This document shows positions 33,601-43,500 of a stretch of DNA of 44,442 bases, one piece after another. How positions within the stretch are numbered: position 1 is the first letter of the stretch; every line of letters begins with the position of its first letter. Origin of the DNA: Oscillospiraceae bacterium (GTDB lineage Bacteria > Bacillota > Clostridia > Oscillospirales > Oscillospiraceae); the NCBI GenBank assembly GCA_017416325.1, contig JAFQCV010000007.1:1-44442 (forward strand). Direction: 5' to 3'. The notes below the pieces were generated by a model. It did not search any database. It worked only from the letters and a program-made list of their open reading frames with translations, and was not told the DNA's origin. The translations under genes were made by a program, and so were the position numbers.

Positions 33601-33792
33601 GCGATCAAACGGCACCGCATGCAAGGCTTCTCCTGGAGGAGAAGCTGTCAGCGAAGCTGACTGATGTGGTGTAGGCTGCGAAGCAGCCGTAAGCGCAGTT
33701 AGACGCCGCTGTGCGGCTACACCTCATCCGACCTCGCTATCGCCCGGCCACCTTCCCCGGAGGAGAAGGCTTTTGCGATGTCCTTTGATCGC
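33601..33792. repeat. MITE-like palindromic element, copy 1
   Basis: The ends are inverted: GCGATCAAAC...AAGGCTTCTCC on the left and GGAGAAGGCTTTT...TTTGATCGC on the right. Inside are the hairpins GGCTGC-GAA-GCAGCC and CCGC-TGT-GCGG, and the block GGTGTAG...CTACACC. A second, shorter copy lies at 44188. It occupies most of the gap between the 39-aa gene and the giant Hint protein gene. No gene is seen in 33465-33830. Confidence 0.8.
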
Positions 33793-33796
33793 CGCC

Positions 33797-33814
33797 CAAG
33801 GGCTTTCGCCCTTG
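33797..33814 (-). terminator. Hairpin after the Hint protein gene
   Basis: CAAGGGC-TTTC-GCCCTTG lies just past the stop. The same hairpin with the same flank recurs at 40532 after the other giant gene. No clear T-run follows, so termination is uncertain. Confidence 0.4.
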
Positions 33815-33830
33815 AGCCGGCATTGTTTAG

Positions 33831-36800
33831 TTAGTTACTCAAATAGGTTTCAATCAGTTTCAGGATTCCTTCGTAGGTATAGTCTCCTCTACCCACAGCG
33901 ATCTTGAAATAAGGAACATTGAATGCTGCGAATTGCTCGTAAGTCAAATACTCTGCAAAGTCTGCATAGGTGTACAGACCGTACTTAGCAATGTCTGCCT
34001 GCATCTTAGCTTCGTCGAACTTCATGTTCTGTCCCACTTCAAAGTAGTTAAACAGATCGAAATCTTCCTTCATGAAGTCAGCGGAAAGCATACCTTCCAC
34101 AAAGATGTTGTAATGCTCGGCGGAAATAATGCCCCATGCCTCGCAGTATTCTTCGGTGATGGTGTAATCCACCAGCTTAACGGTCTTGTAGCCGTTGCCG
34201 TTCTGCTTGACGAACTTGTGACCCACATAATCCGCAACGCTGTCAGCATCGATGCTAACCAGCTTGTTCAGGTCTGCATCGAAGAACTGGTGCAGATTGA
34301 CAACCTTAACAGATGTACCATCGCTGAAGTTCAGCTTGATCACAGTATTGTTGTCATAGCCATGGTCGAAGATGATTGCAGCAGGTACGGCTGCGTATTC
34401 GCCTTTGTAGAAGTTCCAAACAAGCAGCTGATCGGTATAAGCTACCTGATCAATGCGCTTCTGAGTACCATCTGCCAGGGCAACCAGGGTATCGGAAGTG
34501 ACACAACTGCCAGAACTTGTTGCATTGATAGTAACGTTCTGAGCAGGCATATTAAAGGGCGACGTATAAGTAGTGTTATCGGTTCCCTTAATGGTAGTGG
34601 ATTGGTTATTCGACTGAGAGTAGGTCACTTCAACGGTCACCTGTGCATCATACTGAATCGATACAGTGCCATTATTGTTGACGGTTGTTCCGTTCACCTT
34701 TACAGTTGCATTGTTTGTAGTAACAGTAATGGTGTAGCTGCTGATCTGCCACTGCGCATACAAGGTGATGTTTGCGCTGGGAGTGTAGCTAGCACCGGCA
34801 TCACCAATCTTAGTACCACCGGACGTAGCGGTATACCAGCCATTAAATTTATAACCGGTTCTGGTGGGAGTAGGCAGAGTCAGTGCGGTGCCCTGATAGG
34901 TTGCGCTTGCCGTGCCACAAGTACCGCTGTTTGCGTTATAGGTAACGGTATACTCTATCTTCTCCTGCCAGTGGGCATACAAAGTGATATCGCTGGTAGG
35001 AGTGTAGTTTTCGCCTGCGCCGCCAACCAGATCGCCTCCGGAAGCAGCAGTATACCAGCCGCTAAACCAATAACCATCGCGGGCAGCGGAGGGAAGTTTC
35101 AGCACAGTGCCGGTGTACTTCTCGGAAGTTGTACCGCAGCTACCACCGTTGGCATTGTAGGTAACGGTGCAAGGCTTGCCCCACTGAGCGTATAGCGTGA
35201 TGTTAGCAGAAGGCGTATAACTTTCCCCTGCGCCGCCAACTGGATTACCTCCGGAATCAGCAGTAAACCAGCCAGTGAAGATGTAACCGGAACGAGTGGG
35301 CGTGGGCAGAGTTACCGCAGCACTTGCAGAAGTAGCATAGCCGGTAGTCTGACCGCAGTTACCGCCGTTGGCATCATAAGTCACGGTGTACTTAATAGTA
35401 GTACCGAAGTTACCGGAAGGTGTTGATGCGCTGCTGCCAGTAGAATAGAAGGTCTGCTGTGCGGACTGGATCGCCACACCGTTATTACCGGTAAACTTGT
35501 AATAATCAACATACCAGTAAGCCGCAGTAGTTGTGGACTCCTTGTTACTGGTACCACTATCTGTCACAAAGTAAATAGTGTTGTTGCTAGTTTTGATCTT
35601 ACCGGTGTAGGTAGAGCCGCCACCACTGTTTGCACGGGCAAGGAATTGGGTGTTAATCACACCACCATCAGTCAGCTTTACTTCGACAGCAGCTTTGTTG
35701 CTGCTATAATCCGTGATTGTAATGGAAGCAATCTTGTTGAAATCAGCATCTCCATCAAACCGCAGGTAAGATGTCTGGCCGTTGTAGTCATAAATCTTTA
35801 AGCCAGCCAAGAAGGGCAAATACTGCTTTACATCACCCCAAGTCGGCTTATAGTAACCCATCTTCTGGCTGTCACTATTAAACTCAAAATATGCATCGGG
35901 GACAGCACTGTCCTTTAGAGAAACATCCAAGGTAACATTCCAATCATACTCGACTTCCTTTTCAAGCGTTTCTCCGTTTTCATTATAGAACAACGCATCT
36001 TTGACAGTATAGGTCACGGTGTACTTGCCTGCTTCAGACAGAGAAATCTTGCCACCAGTAACAGTTACACTATTGTTGTTTTCGTTCTTGCAAGTGATGC
36101 TAAGATCCAAATCCTGTCCCGAATATTTGGAGATATTTACCAACGTTGCCAGATTCAGCTCCTTGCTATCACCAGAGGGGAACATGACGTAAATGGTATC
36201 ACCTTCGCGGTAGCAGTATTTGTCACAACCATCCGTATTTTCAATGTGCTGACCGCCAAGATCGGCACTATACTTGAACTGGGGTGCATAGTAGCCGTTA
36301 GTTGTGTCTTTGTCAGCATTGACATAGTCACTATAAATTTGATTCTCGGTTGCTCCCTGCAACGAATACACTTGACCATCCGCGCTACTGATACTAACCG
36401 TTGCCAAGGCATAGGGCAAACCAGTGTTATTGGTTATAGGTGCATCATAAGCGTTCATATAAATGATGCCCAAATTGGAAGCAGTCTTGCCGTTGACAGT
36501 GTGATTAAACTCCTTTGCTTCCAGCGCAGTTTTGATAATGGTTTGAGTTGTGCTATCCGATACAACAGACTGATCCTCCGCGGTAACCCAGTTGTACTGC
36601 TTAAAGTCACCGTTCAAAACAATACTGGGATTATCGTTGGTTTCAGGTCCAACAATAACGCCAGCGCCCAGCATCACCTTAGAAGTATCACCAATGTTGG
36701 AATTCACTTGATGCTGAATGGTGGTTACATTATTGAAAGTGATCGTATGGCTGCTATTACTCTGGATCTGCACATTGGCAACTGTGCCACACTCCAGTAC

Positions 36801-39800
36801 GGTGTCCGTGATAGTCACATCACCGGTATTTACAAAGATATTGTTTCTACCGCCGTAAATATAGCAGTTGGTAATGGTTGCGTTACCAGATGCTGCTACC
36901 GCAGACAGCTGATAGTGATATCTGGTTTTGTCCCCCTCAACAGTAGAAGGTCCTCTCTGGACATAATCTCCTTGGCTTGTCGTACCATAGTACATATATG
37001 CTTTGGGATAGATACTTGCTACAATTCTCAGGTTATCCAGTGTGCCGTTTTCGGAAACAGTAACTACGCCCTGCTTCAGACCGTTGTTCAGATACTGACC
37101 GTTGCCAATGTAGTTTAATGCAAAGCCGTTACCATAGAAGGTATAGCGACCGGAAACAGAGAAGCCACTGCTAATATTATTCAACAGAACAACATTGTTT
37201 GCTGTTGCGGAGGTTGCTTTTACTGTATTCACCGCATCAACAACTTCCAAATAGTACTGAACACCATTGATCTTAACACCAACTATACCTGTTCCATCGA
37301 AGTTAACCTTATCATTCTCCACCTTATATTGCAGTACAGTATTATTCAACTCGATAGAAGTGTACTCCTCGTTTCGGGTCAAAACTCTTGCAATATCCTT
37401 GTAGGTAACATCGTAACTTGCATTACCTTCATAGCCGGCATTACCAATTCGGTAGAGCGTTCCGCTACCTTGGACATTCACAGTAGCCGGTGTTTCTTTA
37501 CAATAGAAATAGTCAGTAATTTTGATCTTCGCTTCGCCTTGACCATAGAACTTCAGAGTACCCTTTGTCCAGTCAGTAGTATTGGGAGTATATTCCACAT
37601 AAACCATCTTGCTGGAATCCTCAGGAGAAACGAAAACATGGACATTATCGGCATCAATTTCTACCTCAACATCATCCTTTGCGTTAAAGAAATCACCGAC
37701 AGTATATTCCTTACCGGCAACAACATTCGGGAATTTAACTGTTTCAAACTTTTCAACAGCATTTTCGTGATCGCCCTGGGTGACATCCAGTGCGGTAATG
37801 CCATTCCACTTATTGATTGCCATGCTGGAAACGCCCCAACCGTAGCCGGTGAAGAGGTTATTGAACTCCAGATACAGGTGCTGCTTGTCTTCCTTCAGGT
37901 CGTCCTGGCCGTCACCGTTTTCGTCAATGCCGGTTTGAATGCCACCCATGTCGTGGGTCCAAACAGCGCCGTCCTTGAAGTGATAGCAGGTTGCGTTATT
38001 CGTTCCGTGACCCTTGGTGTAGTCAACAATTACATAGTTCGCTCTGCCGGAAGCAGGAACTGTGCCGGTGGTGCCATCAAGGTAAGTGATGGAAGTTCCA
38101 TCGATTGCCTTAATTTCCACCAGACGGCTCATCTGATAGTCGTGCGTATAGGAAGCTGTGGTGTTGTCCACCAGCTCACAGTAGTAGTAGTCATTCCAAG
38201 TACCGAAGTGAACGGTACAGCCGGACGCAGAAATACCCGTCATGTCGGGGATCGTTCTTCCCTCATCATTGGTGGTATTCTCTCGAATAGAACCAATCAT
38301 CATACCGGCATAGCGGTAAGCATAATATTGGTAGTTAGCGCAGACGTCGTTATACACATCCATCTGGGCAGAAACATGGCAGTTCTCCATGTGGATACCG
38401 TCATTCTTAGGGGTATCGGCGCTGGTCTGGCCGCTGGTGGGATAATACTGACCCACGATGCCGCCGCAAGCCACATCGTAGCTGCCCCACAGAGCGGAGA
38501 TCTTGTTGGAATTATCCACGGTGATGTTCTTAAAGGTGGTCTTCAGGTTCGCTTCCTTTGCGTACCAACCGACGCAGCCGACGATACCGCCGTTGCCGAT
38601 GTTGTACACGCGGGGGTTACAATTGAAGATAGCGATGTTCTCGAAGGTTGCACCATCTGCGTAAGCGGCGATACAGCCGGTAGTGGCGATTTCGCCGTCA
38701 GACTTAAAGTTATTGATAGTCAGGTTCTTGATGGTAGCTTTATAGACTCGACCGAACAAACCCATGCCGTCACGGTAGTACTGTTCCTCAGGAGAGTACC
38801 AGTTGTGGTCGCCCTTCATTTCCCAAGTGTTCTGGTAGAAGTTGGCAATGGTATGACCCTGACCATCGAAAGTACCCTCGAAATATCTGAGATCACTAGT
38901 GATGGCAGTATTGGTTTTTTCATATGTTCCCTCAGAGTTGTAGTAACCAATGGGGTAGAAAATCAGATTAGGATTATTCTCAGCTTCTGCATCGCCAAGG
39001 TCGATATCGGAGACCAGCTTAACGGTCTTCCCCGCAAAGCTATTCTGAGTCTGACCATCCATACCGCCAACGATTGCACCAAATGCAGCCAGCTGGTCAG
39101 CATTGGCAATGGTCAGTTCGGTCTTGGAAAAATCATACCAAGTATAGTCAAACTTGCCTTCCCACTTAGCAGGCTCGGCAACCACCGCAACCTCAGAGAA
39201 GGTCGCCATATACAGCACCACGTCGCCGGTGGCAGGATCGTACTTGAACTGGTTATGGGCAGTGAAGTCCGCGGCGGAATCCACCAGGATCATCTCATTG
39301 GTGCTGCCATTTTCCACGTGGTAGAGCTTATAGTTGCCCATGTTCAGGCCGATGGGGGCAACTTCCTTTAGAGTGACGATGATGGGGGTGGTATTGGCGG
39401 GGTCAACTCCCTCGATATGCACATCCAGAGAACGCATCGCCTCATTATCGCTCAGGGAGATGTTTGCACCGCTGGCATCCATCAGGGTAACAGCCAGAGT
39501 CAGTTGGGTGGTGCCGGGAGCCAGCAGCACACCTGCGGGCACAACAGCAGATACCTGTCCTGCAGATACCGTGACCTCAGCACCAGTCTTGTTCTCGGCG
39601 TTAGGGGTCACAGGAACACTGGCTGTACCACCAGAAAACTCCGGGAACACATCTTGCTTGGCAGTTTCATCATAATCGCTGCCAAAAGAATCGTTCTCGA
39701 ACTGCTCCTGGGTTGCGATCAAGCGGATGCCCAGATCGATGGACAGCACATCGCCCTCGCTGAGCTGCTTGCCATTGTTCAGATTCCAGAGATTGTCGTT

Positions 39801-40358
39801 TTCACCGGGTTCCCAGTAAATAACGACACCCCATATTTTCTCGGATTCCCCTTTCCCCTCCGGGAGCAGAGAACCGCTGCGCAGGAAGTTTGCAAGGGTT
39901 GTCCAGTTGGCCTCTTCCACAGACGCGACGACACCTGCGCGGTCGGTAGCGGTGATGCCGCCTTCCACAACGCCGACCTTGAGGATCTGGGACAGGCCGT
40001 AGAGGTTGCTGCCGTCCACAACAAAGTTTTCGTTGGCAGTGTTGATGGCAAGCTGATAGGCCAGTGCGAGGTCACCCTCGTTGGTAATACGCAGGTTCTC
40101 ATAGGAAACCACACCGGGTTCCCACAGAATGGGATTGCCCTGCAGATCCATAAACAGCTTGGTGCTGGAATCTACCTGCTCATTGGAGACTGCTGCATTG
40201 CTGTGGTATAGCTCTACATCCAGATTGCCGGCAGCGATGGTATTAATGCCGGTGGACACAGAATCTGTAAACCACGCAAAAGTCGTACCAATGAGCATAG
40301 AAACGCACAGAAGCAGAGCAATACTGCTGTGGAGCAACGCTGTTCTTTTCTTTTTCAT
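33831..40358 (-). CDS. Giant SipW-exported surface protein with InlB repeats and C-terminal Hint domain
   Basis: This is a 2175-residue secreted protein. Residues 1-30 are a SipW-type signal (GTTFAWF), and about 30-230 a TasA-like domain. From about 436 to 800 comes a right-handed beta-helix rich in SGCT/NITV-type rungs, with a calcium-loop-like DENGDGQDD near 818 and further helix-like beta repeats at about 1070-1300. Three InlB/Flg_new repeats (TVTYDANGG...GYIFTGWF...LYAQW) cover about 1656-1873. The C-terminus is a Hint domain beginning GSC1952VTSDTLVALADGT, with a histidine in VVNLH (2023) and HYNIFVEG (2082-2089), followed by an 80-residue tail. The terminal Asn and following nucleophile of true inteins are missing, so hydrolysis or transfer to another nucleophile is more likely than splicing. 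AGGAGG lies 10 nt before the ATG. Confidence 0.85.
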   Translation of the reverse strand: MKKKRTALLHSSIALLLCVSMLIGTTFAWFTDSVSTGINTIAAGNLDVELYHSNAAVSNEQVDSSTKLFMDLQGNPILWEPGVVSYENLRITNEGDLALAYQLAINTANENFVVDGSNLYGLSQILKVGVVEGGITATDRAGVVASVEEANWTTLANFLRSGSLLPEGKGESEKIWGVVIYWEPGENDNLWNLNNGKQLSEGDVLSIDLGIRLIATQEQFENDSFGSDYDETAKQDVFPEFSGGTASVPVTPNAENKTGAEVTVSAGQVSAVVPAGVLLAPGTTQLTLAVTLMDASGANISLSDNEAMRSLDVHIEGVDPANTTPIIVTLKEVAPIGLNMGNYKLYHVENGSTNEMILVDSAADFTAHNQFKYDPATGDVVLYMATFSEVAVVAEPAKWEGKFDYTWYDFSKTELTIANADQLAAFGAIVGGMDGQTQNSFAGKTVKLVSDIDLGDAEAENNPNLIFYPIGYYNSEGTYEKTNTAITSDLRYFEGTFDGQGHTIANFYQNTWEMKGDHNWYSPEEQYYRDGMGLFGRVYKATIKNLTINNFKSDGEIATTGCIAAYADGATFENIAIFNCNPRVYNIGNGGIVGCVGWYAKEANLKTTFKNITVDNSNKISALWGSYDVACGGIVGQYYPTSGQTSADTPKNDGIHMENCHVSAQMDVYNDVCANYQYYAYRYAGMMIGSIRENTTNDEGRTIPDMTGISASGCTVHFGTWNDYYYCELVDNTTASYTHDYQMSRLVEIKAIDGTSITYLDGTTGTVPASGRANYVIVDYTKGHGTNNATCYHFKDGAVWTHDMGGIQTGIDENGDGQDDLKEDKQHLYLEFNNLFTGYGWGVSSMAINKWNGITALDVTQGDHENAVEKFETVKFPNVVAGKEYTVGDFFNAKDDVEVEIDADNVHVFVSPEDSSKMVYVEYTPNTTDWTKGTLKFYGQGEAKIKITDYFYCKETPATVNVQGSGTLYRIGNAGYEGNASYDVTYKDIARVLTRNEEYTSIELNNTVLQYKVENDKVNFDGTGIVGVKINGVQYYLEVVDAVNTVKATSATANNVVLLNNISSGFSVSGRYTFYGNGFALNYIGNGQYLNNGLKQGVVTVSENGTLDNLRIVASIYPKAYMYYGTTSQGDYVQRGPSTVEGDKTRYHYQLSAVAASGNATITNCYIYGGRNNIFVNTGDVTITDTVLECGTVANVQIQSNSSHTITFNNVTTIQHQVNSNIGDTSKVMLGAGVIVGPETNDNPSIVLNGDFKQYNWVTAEDQSVVSDSTTQTIIKTALEAKEFNHTVNGKTASNLGIIYMNAYDAPITNNTGLPYALATVSISSADGQVYSLQGATENQIYSDYVNADKDTTNGYYAPQFKYSADLGGQHIENTDGCDKYCYREGDTIYVMFPSGDSKELNLATLVNISKYSGQDLDLSITCKNENNNSVTVTGGKISLSEAGKYTVTYTVKDALFYNENGETLEKEVEYDWNVTLDVSLKDSAVPDAYFEFNSDSQKMGYYKPTWGDVKQYLPFLAGLKIYDYNGQTSYLRFDGDADFNKIASITITDYSSNKAAVEVKLTDGGVINTQFLARANSGGGSTYTGKIKTSNNTIYFVTDSGTSNKESTTTAAYWYVDYYKFTGNNGVAIQSAQQTFYSTGSSASTPSGNFGTTIKYTVTYDANGGNCGQTTGYATSASAAVTLPTPTRSGYIFTGWFTADSGGNPVGGAGESYTPSANITLYAQWGKPCTVTYNANGGSCGTTSEKYTGTVLKLPSAARDGYWFSGWYTAASGGDLVGGAGENYTPTSDITLYAHWQEKIEYTVTYNANSGTCGTASATYQGTALTLPTPTRTGYKFNGWYTATSGGTKIGDAGASYTPSANITLYAQWQISSYTITVTTNNATVKVNGTTVNNNGTVSIQYDAQVTVEVTYSQSNNQSTTIKGTDNTTYTSPFNMPAQNVTINATSSGSCVTSDTLVALADGTQKRIDQVAYTDQLLVWNFYKGEYAAVPAAIIFDHGYDNNTVIKLNFSDGTSVKVVNLHQFFDADLNKLVSIDADSVADYVGHKFVKQNGNGYKTVKLVDYTITEEYCEAWGIISAEHYNIFVEGMLSADFMKEDFDLFNYFEVGQNMKFDEAKMQADIAKYGLYTYADFAEYLTYEQFAAFNVPYFKIAVGRGDYTYEGILKLIETYLSN

Positions 40359-40427
40359 CCTCGCCTTTCCTCCTAACAACCGGCAGTGAGCGGAACTCAC
40401 CGCAAAATGCGTAGATCAGGAGGCCAT

Positions 40428-40470
40428 CAAGTTCTCTGGGTAGAGAACTTGGAAAAGGGTCTCCCTTTTC
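40428..40470 (-). promoter_or_regulatory. Twin hairpins in the 5' leader of the Hint protein gene
   Basis: CAAGTTCTCT (40428-40437) pairs with AGAGAACTTG (40442-40451), a 10-bp stem with a 4-nt loop. It directly abuts GAAAAGGG/CCCTTTTC (40452-40459 with 40463-40470). The same layout with different sequence precedes the other giant gene at 44101-44138. Confidence 0.6.
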
Positions 40471-40531
40471 GTAAGAATTTTTGCCTAACGGTAACCAAAA
40501 GGCACCGTAGACCGATCCCCTTTGATCGCCG

Positions 40532-40553
40532 CCCAAGGGCTTTCGCCCTTGGG
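40532..40553 (-). terminator. Hairpin after the 1147-aa surface protein gene
   Basis: CCCAAGGGC (40532-40540) and GCCCTTGGG (40545-40553) form a 9-bp stem with a TTTC loop. The TTTGATCGCCG next to it is shared with 33784. T-rich sequence appears on the plus side only, so its role as a minus-strand terminator is uncertain. Confidence 0.4.
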
Positions 40554-40599
40554 TCGGCTGTTTGTTTGATTTTTACTGTGGATCAATTTACGTTCACTT

Positions 40600-43500
40600 T
40601 TAGCTGATTGTAATGCCGTCCCAGTAAGCTTTGTCTGGTTTATCAAGGTTGCTTGCTTTACATGTGGAACAGTCACATTTACCGGTATATTCGGTCTTCA
40701 ATGCTTCTGTTACTGCTTTCGGAGCAGACCAAGAGCCGCTATGCGATTGCCACAAGCCATTACCTGTGTGTGTGTACTCTAAGTATCCCTGAGAGGGATC
40801 TACCTGCTTATTACCATTAAGGAAGAAAATGCGAGACCCTGTGCCCAAGCCATTGTCCCATCCATCAGTAAAGCCTGCTTCTTTGTTTACCCAATCAGAA
40901 TAACTGCCTGCATAATAAATGGTAACTGTTTCTCCAGAATCGAAGAAGCCCCAATTTTCTGCCAGTACATTGCTACCAACTGTTGTCACCGTAGTAGGAA
41001 TAACAACAGCATGGACACCATCATAGCCAGAAAATGCCTTTTCTGCGATAGAAGTAATCTTAATACCATTAACAGAATCGGGAATTTCTACCAAGTTTTG
41101 GCCATTAGGATCGCTGTATCCGCCGACCTGATATGCATCGGTAACACCGTCGCCATCGTTGTCAATGGGAACCAAGTTCACATCACCGTTATATGTGTAA
41201 ACAGGATAAATGGTGATGTCTAAGTTATCCGCAAATTTGTATTCGGACAGCTTGGTCTTTGTCACAGTTCCATTTTTATCGACACGGACTTCCCAATAGT
41301 CGAATTCGCAATCTGCCACCGCAGGTGCTGTAACCGTTTTTCCTTGAACACTAGAATAATCATTCTTTGTATAGGTATCCCAAGCTAGAATGTTACCATC
41401 CAAATCAACAAACGTGGCAGTATATATACCGACAAAAGAGGGATATAGCACAACATTTTGTGTATTACCATCGGCAACGTTTTCGACCTTGGTAGAGCCT
41501 GCGTTCATCCAATGGCTGAACGCATACCCGCTGCCCATTTGTGCAACCGCTATCTCCGCAGCCTTAGTGTGCGTTGTAGAAACTGCCTGACTATTATCCG
41601 TGACATAAGTCACATCCAGAACCTTACCGTTGTTGATGTAGGTAATGGTATACAGCACATTGGTGGTGTATAGGCCGTTTGCGGTGGAGGTAGCACCCCA
41701 ACCATAACCGGTCAGAATCTGATCGAACACAGTATGGACACACTGCTTGTCTTCCTCAACAGTATGGTCATACTTCTCCAGAGTACCGTTATTATTTACG
41801 ATATGGTAGCAGGTCTTGTTTTCACCAGACAGTAATACAAAGTTGCCGGCCATCTTCCAGCTTCCATCGGTATTTTGAATCTCGGACAGGCTGTAAATTT
41901 TGTCAAGACGGCTCATTTGGTAGTCTTCGGTATAGGATGCAGGAGAGTTTGCTTCCAACTCACAATGGTAGTGGTTTACCCAGTCACCATAATGAACGGC
42001 ACAATTGTTAAAGGTTATGTTACCGTTTGTCAGCTGATCGGAAGGGTCGCCGTCCTTGCCGACAGTGCCGATCATCATACCTGCATAGCGGTAATCATAA
42101 TACTGGTAGTTAGCGCAGACATCGTTGAATACATCCAACTCACAGCCAACTTCGCAGTTTGTAAAGGTAACCTTACTCGCATCATTCTTGTAACCCAGGA
42201 TACCGGCACAAGCCACGTCCCAGCTGCCCCACAGAGCGCCAAAGGTGCTGGTGGGGTCAATCTCGATATTGGAGAAGGTCAAATTACTGCCAGTCTCGCC
42301 AATCCAGTCATAGCCAACGATACCGGCAGTACGACAGTTGTAACTGTACATAGAAGCATTGGAGATACGGATATTATCAAAGGTACAGTTTCCACGGGCA
42401 TAGGCAGTGACACAGCCCATATCTGCAAACTCACCCTCGCAAACCATGCTGTCGATGACCATATTCTTGACTGTACCGCCATCAATCAGGCCAAATAAAC
42501 CCATGGCCTCATTGTAGTAGCCTTCACTGTAGTGACCCTTCAGCATCCAGGTGTTCTGATAGATATTGGAAATGGTATGATTATTACCATCGAAAGTGCC
42601 GCTGAAAGCAGAAATGGCATCGGATTCGCCAGACACATCCACACCGATGGGATGGAAACAGAGCTTTCCGTCCTTGAGGACTGCATCGCCGCCCATGTTG
42701 ATATTTGCACCCAGTTTCACGGTCTTACCTGCGAAGGTATTGCCCCCAGCAACAAGTTGCGCAAAGCCAGCCAGATCGGCTGCGCTGTCCAAAGTGTACG
42801 GGCCGTCGCCACTATACCAGGAAGTATCTACATCTGTGCCATTCCAAGGATTACCTATATCAATAGCTGCGTACACTGTGGAGAAGGTTGCCATCATCAG
42901 GGTAACTTCACCGGTCAAGCCATTGTAGTAGAACTCGTTATGGGCATCCAGAGCATCCATATCTGCAACCTGAGTCATGCGGATGGTCTTGCCGTTTTCC
43001 ACATGATACAGAACGATGTTTCCATCATATAGGCCAGTAGGAGCGATCTTGCCCAGATTGATCACAATTGGTACAGTATTGTCTCCCGCCGTACCCTCAA
43101 GATGCACATCGAGGCTCAAGCCAACCTGGCCTACTTCCAACTGCACATCCGCTTTATCCTCAGTTGTGGTGCTGACAGTAAGAGACAGTTCCTCCACACC
43201 GTCAGCTATCTTAACACCTGCAGGAACACTGGCGGTAAAGCGGGCGTTTGCTCCGCCAATCGTAACCGTTTCGGCGGAAACGCCGTTCTCTACTATGACG
43301 GGAGCGGAAACCGTCCATGTACCGGCAAGCGTAGGCATTAAGGATGCGGAAGAATCATAGTCATTACCTAAACTATCACTCTCATAGACATCCTGAGAGG
43401 CCACCAGCTTGATACCCAGATCGATGGACAGCACATCGCCTTCGCTGAGCTGCTTGTCGTTATTCAGATTCCAGAAGTTGTCGTTATCACCGGGTTCCCA

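Noticed and set aside
34503..34505. Full intein splicing at the Hint domain
   Set aside because: No His-Asn pair followed by Cys/Ser/Thr is present at the end of the domain, and the tail does not look like a second half of a host protein.
37329..39371. Long plus-strand frame (680 codons) opposite the beta-helix part of the giant gene
   Set aside because: It is antisense to a convincing secreted protein and has no ribosome site or recognisable domain. The frame stays open because of the codon bias of the sense gene. The same applies to 33933-35195, 3657-5447 and 20095-21873.
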